A DNA stretch of 35,842 nucleotides, taken from Pseudobdellovibrionaceae bacterium (GTDB lineage: Bacteria; Bdellovibrionota; Bdellovibrionia; Bdellovibrionales; Bdellovibrionaceae). The stretch lies in NCBI GenBank assembly GCA_013359135.1, contig JABWCN010000046.1:1-35842 (forward strand). The letters run 5' to 3'. Positions 1-8,510 of this stretch are shown one piece after another (position 1 is the first letter of the stretch; every line of letters begins with the position of its first letter). Both the position numbers and the translations under genes were made by a program. The notes beneath the pieces were generated by a model. That model saw nothing but the letters and a program-made list of their open reading frames with translations. It searched no databases and had not been told where the DNA came from.

Positions 1-1118
1 AAAATACCTAGAGAGAAACCACAAACTAACTCTCTCTTGAAGACTCTAAACCAATCGCGTAATCTCACTTCTCCTAGAGCCATCGCACGAATAATTAATG
101 TAGATGCCTGAGAACCAGAATTCCCTCCACTGGAAATAATTAGAGGGATAAACAGAGCCAGAACTACTGCTTTTTCAATTTCCGATTGAAAGAATCCCAT
201 GGCAGTCGCTGTGAACATTTCTCCAATAAAAAGAACTCCCAACCAACCAGCGCGTTTGCGAATAAGTTCAGGCAATGAAATTTTTAAATAGGGAGCATCT
301 AGAGTCTCGACGGCGCCCAATTTTTGCATATCTTCAGTAGCTTCTTCTTGAATTGCCGTAGCAATGTCATCGAAGGTTACAATCCCTTGCATTCTTCCCT
401 CATCATCAATAACAGGAAGTGCCATCAAATTTTGTTGAGAAAAAATTCTACCTATTTGTTCTTGATCCAGATTGACTGGAATCTTTATCACATCGTCCTT
501 CATAATGTCTTTAACAACTTTATTTGGATTAGATGCAAAAAGTTCTCTGAATGAAACAACTCCTAGAAGGACCTGATTGTGGTCTAGAACATAAGCATAA
601 TATATAGTTTCAATTTGTGTTTTTGCTTGAATACGCAAATAACTGATGGCTTCATCAACTGACATATCAGGGCGCAGACGAGCGTATCGAGAACTCATCA
701 AGCCTCCGGCATTATCTTCAGCATAAGCTAATAAGGCTGTAACCTCTCTTCTAGTTTGAGGATCGACAAGTGCTAGAATTTCATCTCTGTAATCAGCTCC
801 TAATTCTTGAATCAAATCGGCAACGTCATCTGGAGCGAGAAGGCGTATCCATGATCTTTTTTCCAAACTACCAATTTCTGCTACTAGTTCAGCTTGGTCA
901 TGGGTATTCAAACTTAAAAAAAGTTCTTCGGCCTCAGTTCTTGGAAGCAAATTAAACTTTTCTTTTCGTTCTTTAGTGGAAAGGGCAGGCCAAGAAGTAG
1001 CAAGATTAATTAACTCATTTTCTGGATTTTCTTCAAGAACATGAAGGTTTTCCTCATGAATATCACTAGCGATTTCTGAGGTAAGCTGAGATTCATTGTC
1101 TTTTTTATCTTCTTGCAT
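1..1118 (-). CDS. mgtE: Magnesium transporter MgtE (partial, C-terminus outside window)
   Basis: This is the N-terminal ~372 residues of a MgtE-type Mg2+ channel; the rest lies beyond base 1. I translated it by hand from ATG at 1116-1118 (minus strand), which has GAGAG about 8 nt upstream. The order fits the family: an acidic N-terminal tail, an MgtE_N superhelical domain (LAPDDVADLIQELG), a CBS pair (GVVSFRELF; LPVIDDEGRMQGIVTFDD), then the first membrane helices with the hallmark GGNSGSQAST. In the family the cytosolic N and CBS domains sense Mg2+ and gate the pore. It lies 136 bp downstream of the ABC transporter operon and may have its own promoter there. No M-box-sized leader is available. 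The family call is firm; ion specificity is by family. Confidence 0.93.
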   Translation of the reverse strand, partial: MQEDKKDNESQLTSEIASDIHEENLHVLEENPENELINLATSWPALSTKERKEKFNLLPRTEAEELFLSLNTHDQAELVAEIGSLEKRSWIRLLAPDDVADLIQELGADYRDEILALVDPQTRREVTALLAYAEDNAGGLMSSRYARLRPDMSVDEAISYLRIQAKTQIETIYYAYVLDHNQVLLGVVSFRELFASNPNKVVKDIMKDDVIKIPVNLDQEQIGRIFSQQNLMALPVIDDEGRMQGIVTFDDIATAIQEEATEDMQKLGAVETLDAPYLKISLPELIRKRAGWLGVLFIGEMFTATAMGFFQSEIEKAVVLALFIPLIISSGGNSGSQASTLIIRAMALGEVRLRDWFRVFKRELVCGFSLGI

Positions 1119-1254
1119 AAAATTTTCTCTCGTTAGTTTAGGGCAAGTCCTAAGCGACCTTATTTAACCTTAATGTTTAGTCATATTATTTCGCCGTATT
1201 AAATCTATCCTTAACCTCGGTTTAATCTGTAGCTTCTTTAGAAGGAACACCATC

Positions 1255-3096
1255 TCAGTATGATACATTTTGAAATTGTTCAATGATTTCTTTTGCGGGA
1301 CCAATTTTTTTTAGAAATCCCTGCTCTAACCAAATCACGCGATCACAATGTTCCAGAGTCGAGAGTCTATGGGCAATGATGATTTGGGTTTTGTCTTTAA
1401 AAAAGTCTCTTGTTGCTTTAACCATAATTTCTTCTGATTGAGGGTCTACAGAACTAGTTGCTTCATCTAAAATAACGATCGGACTTTTTTGAATTAAAGT
1501 TCTGGCTAAACATAATAATTGTCTTTCTCCAAGAGATAAGTTTTTACCCTTTTCCTCTATTGGTAATCCTAAGAGGGTATTATTTCTAGATTCTGATTTA
1601 TCAATAAAGCCAACTTTCTCAAGACATTCAAAAAGTTCCTGATTTTGATGCATGTAAAGAGGGTCAAGGTTTTCTCTAAGGGAGCCTTGAAAAAGCACTG
1701 GATCTTGAGAAATATACGAAAAATTTTTACGGTAATGAGTTAGTTCTATATCTTTGATTGGTTGCTTTTGATTCAAAAAAATATGGCCCTGGTCTATTGG
1801 ATAAAAAGAAAAAAGAGCTTGAATAAGACTAGTTTTTCCAGAGCCTGTGTGCCCAATAATTCCAACTTTTTCTCCTGGATTGATTGTAAATGAAATATCT
1901 TTTAAAACCCAAGGCAAATTATCTGCATAACGAAACCAAAGATTTTTAACTGTAAGAGCTCCTTCCTTTTCCACACCAGTATACGAGTTAAGATGTTTTA
2001 AAAAATTTTCAGAGAGAATTTTTTTCTTTAAATAGAAGAGGTTTTTGGGGTCTATCTCATTGTAACCTAATTGTCCTTTTTCCAGTGGTAAATTTAGATA
2101 ATGATCAAGTCTTTCAACCCCGATCAGTCCTTCTTCTAATTGAGATAGCCATTCAAAAAACATTTGAATGGTGTTTCCTGAATAAACGACTAAGCCAAAA
2201 GCGACACCAATAGAGCCCAAGGTAATGAGGTTTTTCTGCAATAAGAAGTAAGAACCTAATCCAATTAATAACAGGGTGATACTTGAAATGGTGTTCATTT
2301 GATAAGAGAAAAAATAGATTTTTTTATTAGTTCTGAGTCGTTGTAAGTTATAAGCTTCATTGAGATTTTCAAATCTAGTATTAAAAATTTCTGCTTTATT
2401 TTGAATTCTGATAATACTGGCACCTTGAGTTGTTTCAGCAAAATGAGCGATAGAGGGAGATCTGATTTGGGAGAGCTTCCTTCGTTCTTTTCTTAGGTAG
2501 ACAGTATTTTTTTTATAGACAATGTAATTAATAAATCCAATCGGTAGAATAACAAAAAAATAATAAGGACTTGCGATCAGAATCAATATGATAATAGCAA
2601 TTAAGTCGAATAAAATACTTATAAATTCGGCTAAAGGCCCACCAAATAGACGGAAAACAGTTCCATAATCAGAAGAAAAGCGGGTAATGATTCTACCCGT
2701 AGGATTTTCATCAAAAAATCGCATAGGAAAACGTGAAGTCTTCAAAGTGACAAGATCATAAATCGATGATACAGCATGTGCTGAGTAAGAGGAAAATAAA
2801 ACACGAAAGCATACCGTTAAAATAAATCCTATAATACTTAAAGCTATGAGAACTAAAATTATATTAATATCTGACCAATTAAGAAAAATATTATTTTTAT
2901 GAGGACAAAAACCATTAAGAATACAAGTTTTATCAACCCAAACTCCAATTAGATTTGTTTGACTTAAAATCAATATTCTTCCTGTAAATCCCAAAAAAAG
3001 GATGAGGTAAATTCTTTTTAAAAAAGGTGAATAGGCCCAATTTAGAGTTTTATAGACACTTTCAGAGTACTTTATTTCGTTAGTTTCAGTTGTCAT
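1255..3096 (-). CDS. ABC half-transporter, ABCC/MRP NBD2-like (canonical site)
   Basis: A 613-residue exporter half: six-helix membrane domain (about 25-325) then an ATPase domain (about 380-613). Visible motifs are Walker A GHTGSGKT (415-422), Walker B ending LDEATSSVD with catalytic Glu545, signature LSLGER (~520) in place of LSGGQ, and H-loop His576. The stretch LFQGSLRENLDPL after the Q-loop is very like the second nucleotide-binding domain of MRP/ABCC proteins, whose counterpart reads SGSLRxNLDP. Walker A and B are intact but the signature is degenerate. That is expected for one half of an asymmetric heterodimer with the upstream gene, which ends 1 base before this one starts. The substrate is unknown. 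Multidrug or conjugate export is the family precedent, not something the sequence shows. Confidence 0.88.
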   Translation of the reverse strand: MTTETNEIKYSESVYKTLNWAYSPFLKRIYLILFLGFTGRILILSQTNLIGVWVDKTCILNGFCPHKNNIFLNWSDINIILVLIALSIIGFILTVCFRVLFSSYSAHAVSSIYDLVTLKTSRFPMRFFDENPTGRIITRFSSDYGTVFRLFGGPLAEFISILFDLIAIIILILIASPYYFFVILPIGFINYIVYKKNTVYLRKERRKLSQIRSPSIAHFAETTQGASIIRIQNKAEIFNTRFENLNEAYNLQRLRTNKKIYFFSYQMNTISSITLLLIGLGSYFLLQKNLITLGSIGVAFGLVVYSGNTIQMFFEWLSQLEEGLIGVERLDHYLNLPLEKGQLGYNEIDPKNLFYLKKKILSENFLKHLNSYTGVEKEGALTVKNLWFRYADNLPWVLKDISFTINPGEKVGIIGHTGSGKTSLIQALFSFYPIDQGHIFLNQKQPIKDIELTHYRKNFSYISQDPVLFQGSLRENLDPLYMHQNQELFECLEKVGFIDKSESRNNTLLGLPIEEKGKNLSLGERQLLCLARTLIQKSPIVILDEATSSVDPQSEEIMVKATRDFFKDKTQIIIAHRLSTLEHCDRVIWLEQGFLKKIGPAKEIIEQFQNVSY

Positions 3097-3097
3097 T

Positions 3098-4885
3098 TTA
3101 TTCCTGAAATAATTTCGTATTTTCTGTTAATTGTTGAGTGAAATAACGAAAATCAGCATCTTCCTGTAAAAGAGATTGGTAAGTGCCAACTTTTTTTATC
3201 GTTCCTTGTTTCATAAAGATAATTTTGTGAGCATAGGGTAGAAGCGTCAGTCTGTGGGTTGACATGAGAATGGTCTTATTCTTCCAATCTCCAAGCAAGA
3301 GTCTTTCAATTAGTTTAGCCTCGGTTTCTACATCAATAGCACTAAAAGCATCATCTAAAAGTAAAACTTCAGCATCAGAAAAAACAGCCCTAGAGATATT
3401 GATTCTTTGTCTCTGTCCTCCAGATAGATTGATACCACGTTCTCCAAACTCAGTGTCTAGTTTTTGTGGAAGATTTTCAAGATCTCTACTAAATTCACTT
3501 TTAACAAGTGCTTGGGTAATTTCTCTATCAAAGTCTTTACTAGTGTCATACTCTAATAAAATATTATCTCTTAGGTTTGTAGAAACAATAAAACCTTCCT
3601 GAGGAACAAAACCAAATATTTTTTTCCAATCTAGTCCTTGAACTCGGGATAATTTGTTTTCCTCATAAAAAATTTTATATTCATTCCAACGACAATTTGT
3701 TTCTCCCAAAAGTGAAAAAAGCAACATTGTTTTTCCACAGCCAACTTCTCCAATGATCAGAGTAAGTTTACCTTTTTCAATTTCTAAAGAATCAATGTCT
3801 AGAATTTTATCGTTTAATATGTTGAGCTTCAAACCCTTAACTTGGATTGCTAAATTTTGTTCTTTTAATTGAGGAGCGACTACTTCGGGAATTTGAGGGT
3901 CTACTAGATTAGAAATTTTAAAAAAAGACTCTAGTCTTTTAATACTAGTTGAAGCATCAAATGCGAATGTGAAAAACCAAGGCATTTGTCTAAACGGTCG
4001 AGTCAAGAAGACCCCTAGAATCCACAGTAATGAAAATATTTCTCCTGGTGTTAATATCTTCTTTGAAAAGCAAACCAAGGTTCCCAATGTACATACGTTG
4101 ATAAAAAAAGTAGCTGTAGTTGTAACCGAGTTCATAATTTGTCCATTGGTTACCATTTTTACACGATTATCAGTTTCAAGAATTCTTTTTTGGATGATTT
4201 TAAATTCAAAAATTTCAGTCCAACCAAGAATACGAAGAGTTCTTATATTTTGAACCCATTCATTAACAATCCCTAAACGATCCGAAGCTAATTTTTTAAA
4301 AAGATAAAAATACTTAGACTGTCTAAATGCTAGAAAAGTATTAAAAATTGAAATTATAAGAATCAAAATTAAAGTCAAAACGATAGAAGTGTCAAAGTAG
4401 TGAATTAAGACTATAGGTGTGATTAGCAAAGGAAAAAAAGTAGATGCACCTGAAGGTAAAGTTTGGTCAAGGTAAACCGTAGCACTAGGTATATCCGTGG
4501 CATAAAGAGAAACTACCTCTCCAATTGACTTTTTTGAAAGGGTGTCTGATTTGAGCTCCATCATTTTCTCATAGAGCATTTTAGCTAATTTTTTTTGCAT
4601 AAAAAGAGATTCTCTTAGGGCTAGATATTGTGTGAGTTGGTTTAATGACTGCGAGATCCATAGGCAAACAGCAGCAATAAAAATGAACCACAATGGTGAA
4701 TTTATATGTAAAAAATCAGGAATAAAAGTTCTGCGATAAACTAGTAAATCAATAAAATTTTTCTGAAAATAGGGAGATAAAATTCCTAGACAGGCACTTA
4801 GAAAAGAAAGGCCTAGAATCAATAACCTATGATTTAAACGTGTAAAAAGAATAAGGCGAGTGATCGAATGAATTTTTTTAGTCAT
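3098..4885 (-). CDS. ABC half-transporter, ABCC/MRP NBD1-like (degenerate site)
   Basis: A 595-residue partner of the downstream half-transporter: membrane domain about 15-315, ATPase domain about 345-595. It has Walker A GEVGCGKT (379-386), canonical signature LSGGQ (487-491), and Walker B LLLDDAFSAID with Asp512 where the catalytic Glu normally sits. Asp at this place and the xLDDxxSAxD form are typical of ABCC NBD1. The pairing therefore gives one degenerate and one canonical ATP site, as in heterodimeric exporters such as TM287/288 and in MRPs. The start codon lies inside the 3' end of the 2OG-oxygenase gene (8-base overlap), so translation is probably coupled. The cargo cannot be read from the sequence. 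Confidence 0.88.
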   Translation of the reverse strand: MTKKIHSITRLILFTRLNHRLLILGLSFLSACLGILSPYFQKNFIDLLVYRRTFIPDFLHINSPLWFIFIAAVCLWISQSLNQLTQYLALRESLFMQKKLAKMLYEKMMELKSDTLSKKSIGEVVSLYATDIPSATVYLDQTLPSGASTFFPLLITPIVLIHYFDTSIVLTLILILIISIFNTFLAFRQSKYFYLFKKLASDRLGIVNEWVQNIRTLRILGWTEIFEFKIIQKRILETDNRVKMVTNGQIMNSVTTTATFFINVCTLGTLVCFSKKILTPGEIFSLLWILGVFLTRPFRQMPWFFTFAFDASTSIKRLESFFKISNLVDPQIPEVVAPQLKEQNLAIQVKGLKLNILNDKILDIDSLEIEKGKLTLIIGEVGCGKTMLLFSLLGETNCRWNEYKIFYEENKLSRVQGLDWKKIFGFVPQEGFIVSTNLRDNILLEYDTSKDFDREITQALVKSEFSRDLENLPQKLDTEFGERGINLSGGQRQRINISRAVFSDAEVLLLDDAFSAIDVETEAKLIERLLLGDWKNKTILMSTHRLTLLPYAHKIIFMKQGTIKKVGTYQSLLQEDADFRYFTQQLTENTKLFQE

Positions 4886-5495
4886 TTCGGTACCAACCAG
4901 ATAGGGCTCTTCGTATTTTAACTGTAGGTCTTACTTCATGAAAAAACTGATCACTGCGGAAGATAACTAATTTACCCCATGTGGGAGTAACCTTCAGAAG
5001 TTGCTTGTCTGTATCTGTAGGGTCATAAACAATAAGTTCACCTTGATCATCATTAGCCCACTCAGGATTGAGATAAAGTAAAAACGTAATCAGACGACTT
5101 TTAGTAAGTTTACTCTGATCTAAGTGCTTAGTATAGAAGTGACCTTTTGGATATTGGCTAAGATGAAACTCTCCTCTTTTTAAATTCAGAAATAAATTGG
5201 AGTTAATCTCAAACATTAACTTTGTAATGAAGTTTTTTAGGTCAATTAAGTAATCAGGGTATTCATTAATCCAATATATTTCATCATTTCTAACTAGTGT
5301 ATTTAGGCTAGTCTCACTAGAAGAACCAATTTTAGCCTTTTTGAATTCTCCATTAAGAGTCAGATCGTCAAACCAGGTTGTTATGACAGGAATAAGATTT
5401 TTGGAAAGAAAGCTTTCTTCAATATAAATTCCTTTGTCTGCAACTGATGTTATTATTTTTTCAATGCGTTCATTTTCAACGAGATTAGTTTCCAT
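4878..5495 (-). CDS. 2OG-Fe(II) dioxygenase, prolyl-4-hydroxylase-like
   Basis: Predicted non-haem iron, 2-oxoglutarate-dependent oxygenase of about 205 residues. The iron triad is visible: His124-x-Asp126 in YTKHLDQ and His186 in FFHEVRPT. A basic residue follows in RRALSGWYR (Arg195/196) to bind 2-oxoglutarate. Spacing and the FLLYLNPEW strand fit the P4H-like 2OG-FeII_Oxy_3 group. I chose ATG at 5493-5495, which has AGGA six bases upstream; an in-frame ATG at 5519 lacks a ribosome site. Its 3' end overlaps the ABC half-transporter gene by 8 bases, making it the first gene of a three-gene operon. The substrate is unknown. It might act on a protein residue or on a small molecule that the transporter handles (inference). 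Confidence 0.82.
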   Translation of the reverse strand: METNLVENERIEKIITSVADKGIYIEESFLSKNLIPVITTWFDDLTLNGEFKKAKIGSSSETSLNTLVRNDEIYWINEYPDYLIDLKNFITKLMFEINSNLFLNLKRGEFHLSQYPKGHFYTKHLDQSKLTKSRLITFLLYLNPEWANDDQGELIVYDPTDTDKQLLKVTPTWGKLVIFRSDQFFHEVRPTVKIRRALSGWYRND

Positions 5496-5581
5496 GGATT
5501 TTCCTACGCTGTCAGTCATAATTAGAAAAACAGAGGTTTTACAAAAGTTACAAATAGATGATAATCTTAGCTGAAGACCTT

Positions 5582-7075
5582 ATGAATGTAAAAAACAAAA
5601 GACTTCAACGTCGCGAATTTTTAAAAAAAGTAGCTCAGACATCAACAGGGATGGCTGGGTTTCCTATGCTATTAGCTCTTGGTAACTCAGGTTGTAGTGT
5701 TTTAGACCGCTACTTTGAAATTGAAAAATATAAATATGATCAGGAAGTATTGATTTTTGGTGCTGGCTTAGCTGGTTTGAGTACTGCTTTTTATTTAAAA
5801 AAAGACAAAATACCCTATCGATTGTTCGAAGCATCTCAGAGAACTGGTGGTAGGATACTTACCCAGCACACGAATCAAGAAAAAGTTTTCAGTGATCTTG
5901 GAGCTTTTGAGTTTGATGAGTTTGATAGTCTCGTTTTGGAATTAATCAAAGACTTAAAATTAGAGATAGATGAAGACACCCAATTTGAAACTCTTTTTAA
6001 GAATGATTTTACTTTTTTCTATAAACAAAAATTTATAACTTTTAAACAAATCTTGTTTGCTGAATATCCTCATTTTCAACGTTGGAATAAAGAGTTGACC
6101 AGGTTAAAAAAAGATCAAGATACAGAGAATACGAATTCTTGGCTGACCGATCCTTTAGTATATGAGTACACTCAAATTTCTTTGTTAGATCTATTTAAAG
6201 ATGCAAAATTACAAGAAGTTAATAGGCAGTTATTGTTGAATTGGGCAGAATTTTCTTTGCAAAAAAAAGCAAAAGATATTTCGTATTTAGAATGGTTATT
6301 GTTGCTTGATAATGAGACTTTAAGTAATAAAAAAATTAGAATTAAATTTGGTATGGAAGAGTTGATCACCCACCTAGGTCAACGCGTGAGTGGTGTTATT
6401 CCTAATTACAATTTACAACTTCCTGCAAAGTTAGTTAGCATTTCTCGTGAAAATGACGTTTGGAAATGTGGGGTTAACACTTCCGATGGGTTGAAAACTT
6501 ATTTTTCTCCCTATGTTGTTCTTGCAATTCCTTTTTTGCAATTAAAAAAAATTAAAGGATTAGAAACTATTTTGGTGAACAATGAGTATAAGAAAGTAAT
6601 TCAACAAGCTACAGCAAAGAAAAGTGTAGTTGCTATCGGAAATCTAAAAGCTAGTTTTTATAAGAAAAATAACCATACTAAAGATCTTTTGGTTGTTGAT
6701 GAAAGGGTATGTCGGGTACGAGTTATAGCTAATAAAGTGAGAGTTCATTTTAATGGTATGGAAGATGTTGAGTGGTTTTTAAAAAACAAGTCTAATGCTT
6801 TAAATCTTAATCTTTTAGATGGCCCTTTTGAAAGTTCATTTGATTGGAGTCATGCTGTTTATATAGAAGGCGCAGAACTAAGTTTAACATCCAAGCAGAT
6901 CATTGATTTGAAGTCAGCATTTGAGGCCAATTGGCAAGAAAGTAGTTTGCAATTTGCAGGTGACTATATCGTGAACCCATTCAAGAGTAAAATAAATGAT
7001 GTTTTATTATCTAGTCATCAAGTTGTAGAAAATCTTAAGTGGCAAATTAAGAAAAACATGAAAGAGACAGTCTAA
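5582..7075 (+). CDS. Tat-exported FAD-dependent amine oxidase-like protein
   Basis: About 497 residues. The N-terminus has a twin-arginine signal, QRREFLKK (Arg10-Arg11), then a hydrophobic stretch and Cys38 in LALGNSGC, a weak lipobox. The mature part opens with a dinucleotide-binding motif FGAGLAGLS (Gly60, 62, 65), the acidic strand end LFEAS and RTGGRI, as in flavin amine oxidases and phytoene-desaturase-like enzymes. The end (FAGDYI) matches the family's C-terminal FAD motif. Folded FAD enzymes are classic Tat cargo. I chose ATG 5582, with GAAGA upstream, over 5558, which has no suitable ribosome site. It diverges from the 2OG-oxygenase operon over 86 bases. The substrate is unknown. FAD binding is well supported; amine specificity is only by family. 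Confidence 0.83.
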   Translation: MNVKNKRLQRREFLKKVAQTSTGMAGFPMLLALGNSGCSVLDRYFEIEKYKYDQEVLIFGAGLAGLSTAFYLKKDKIPYRLFEASQRTGGRILTQHTNQEKVFSDLGAFEFDEFDSLVLELIKDLKLEIDEDTQFETLFKNDFTFFYKQKFITFKQILFAEYPHFQRWNKELTRLKKDQDTENTNSWLTDPLVYEYTQISLLDLFKDAKLQEVNRQLLLNWAEFSLQKKAKDISYLEWLLLLDNETLSNKKIRIKFGMEELITHLGQRVSGVIPNYNLQLPAKLVSISRENDVWKCGVNTSDGLKTYFSPYVVLAIPFLQLKKIKGLETILVNNEYKKVIQQATAKKSVVAIGNLKASFYKKNNHTKDLLVVDERVCRVRVIANKVRVHFNGMEDVEWFLKNKSNALNLNLLDGPFESSFDWSHAVYIEGAELSLTSKQIIDLKSAFEANWQESSLQFAGDYIVNPFKSKINDVLLSSHQVVENLKWQIKKNMKETV

Positions 7076-7310
7076 TTTTTAAGTTGATACTGAACTTGTA
7101 ATGACCCTCAATATTTTCATAGCTGTTATATTAAGTCTAATAAAACCAATAATTTAAAGAGATAAGATAATAAATAAAAAAAGCTCCATCATAGTTCACA
7201 TTTGTCTCAAAATTAGATTATAAAAATTACTTGGTATTTACTTTAATTGTAATTAAACAAAAAATGAATATAAATAAGCGTAAATAAATAAAATAATGTA
7301 AGATAATATT

Positions 7311-8039
7311 ATGAAAAAAAATAAACTTCAAAAAGAAATCAAAACAAAACTTAAGACAACTTTTATTAAAAAAAATGGGTTAGCTTTGCCTAAGACTAAT
7401 ACGCAGAAGAATAACTTTTTGGAGGCTTTGAAGGAAAATATTTTACCAACTCCGACTATTGAAAATCAGTTATCAAGTGATGATAAACAAAAAATCATAG
7501 AAGCTCACTTTACTGAGATTTTGAAAACCTTAGGGCTTGATTTGCGAGATGATAGTTTGCAAGATAGTCCAAAAAGAATAGCTAAGATGTATGTACAAGA
7601 AATTTTTAATGGTTTGGACTGGAATAATTTTCCTAAAATAACAACAATTGAAAATAAAATGAATTATAATCAAATGATTGCTGTACAAAATGTTGAAGTT
7701 ATTTCTTGCTGTGAGCATCATTTTCAAACTATTCAGGGCTTTGCTACTGTGGCCTATATCCCGCAAAAGAAAGTAATAGGTTTGTCTAAAATAAATCGTA
7801 TTGTGCAATTTTTTTCTAGAAGACCTCAGGTTCAGGAAAGACTGACAAAGCAAATAGCCGATTGTTTACAATATATTTTAGAAACTCCTCATGTTGCAGT
7901 ACATATTAACGCCAAACATTTTTGTGTTATTGCAAGAGGGATTCAAGATGCGAACTCCTCTACGATAACTACGGATCTAAGAGGGGATTTTAAAAACCGA
8001 TTGGAAACTAGAAAAGAGTTTCTTCACTCTTGTAAATAG
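7311..8039 (+). CDS. folE: GTP cyclohydrolase I
   Basis: Converts GTP to 7,8-dihydroneopterin triphosphate, the first step to folate (and, in the family, to other pterins or queuosine). The core is E. coli FolE-like: zinc ligands Cys134 and His137 in SCCEHH and Cys205 in HFCVIARG. KINRIVQFFSRRPQVQERLT and SSTITTDLRGDF complete the active-site signature. The protein has 242 residues, about 20 more than usual. The extra part is a Lys-rich N-terminal tail of roughly 50 residues with no recognisable domain, and it could be partly an artefact of start choice. The ATG has only a weak upstream AAGA. The 235 bases before it are AT-rich, with no clear riboswitch. A strong terminator follows at 8121-8150. 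Confidence 0.95.
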   Translation: MKKNKLQKEIKTKLKTTFIKKNGLALPKTNTQKNNFLEALKENILPTPTIENQLSSDDKQKIIEAHFTEILKTLGLDLRDDSLQDSPKRIAKMYVQEIFNGLDWNNFPKITTIENKMNYNQMIAVQNVEVISCCEHHFQTIQGFATVAYIPQKKVIGLSKINRIVQFFSRRPQVQERLTKQIADCLQYILETPHVAVHINAKHFCVIARGIQDANSSTITTDLRGDFKNRLETRKEFLHSCK

Positions 8040-8120
8040 CCGCAAGAAATGTGGTTAGTCCTGATGTAATTCTTGCCTTTTCAAAACTCATTTTAACAAA
8101 CATTTTATAATTGAGTAAAA

Positions 8121-8150
8121 AAAAAGAGCCACCATAGTGGCTCTTTTTTA
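8121..8150. terminator. Bidirectional intrinsic terminator between folE and a small secreted-protein gene
   Basis: Perfect 7-bp stem GAGCCAC/GTGGCTC (8126-8132 and 8137-8143) with CATA loop, preceded by a long A tract and followed by T6. It can therefore stop transcription in both directions between the convergent genes. Confidence 0.9.
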
Positions 8151-8169
8151 GAGATAGTTTAATTAAAAA

Positions 8170-8385
8170 CTATTTTTTTTCTGTAGCAGGAGCTTCAGTT
8201 TTAACTTCTGCTTTTGCTTTTTTCATTTTTTTAGATTTTTTGTGTTCAGCTTTTGCTTCAGGAGCTGGAGTTGCAGCAGCAGCTTCTTGAGTAGCAGGAG
8301 CAGCAGGAGCAGCTTGGTGAGCTGGTTCGTTAGCTTGAGTAGCAAATGCAAATAAAGATGCAAATAAAATAGCTGTTAATTTCAT
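8170..8385 (-). CDS. Small secreted Ala/Pro/Lys-rich protein
   Basis: A 71-residue protein with a clear Sec signal peptide (MKLTAILFASLFAFATQA, cleavage probably after TQA). The mature region is almost entirely Ala, Pro, Glu and Lys, with a Lys-rich block (KKSKKMKKAKAE). No domain is recognisable, and the composition suggests a disordered periplasmic or exported polypeptide. The gene is convincing because its ribosome site is nearly ideal (CCTAAGGAGG at 8391-8400, five bases before ATG) and it ends at a bidirectional terminator. It looks highly translated. Function unknown. Confidence 0.8.
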   Translation of the reverse strand: MKLTAILFASLFAFATQANEPAHQAAPAAPATQEAAAATPAPEAKAEHKKSKKMKKAKAEVKTEAPATEKK

Positions 8386-8510
8386 ATATCCTCCTTAGGA
8401 TTTTTTTAAACCCAATATTAATTCACCATGAATCAGTTACTGAGTTTGTTTTTTGTTTTCTTCTTGGGAACAGACTAACACAAGCTTCTTAAATACTAAT
8501 TAAAAGTAGA

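Noticed and set aside
324-955. Plus-strand open frames of 76 and 61 codons near the left end
   Set aside because: They lie antisense inside the partial mgtE gene, whose hand translation shows all conserved domains.
1119-1254. M-box or other Mg2+ riboswitch upstream of mgtE
   Set aside because: Only 136 bases and no extended helical pattern or terminator/anti-terminator pair was visible.
7076-7310. Riboswitch or small RNA before folE
   Set aside because: AT-rich sequence without a convincing hairpin series; no known pterin-sensing element recognised.
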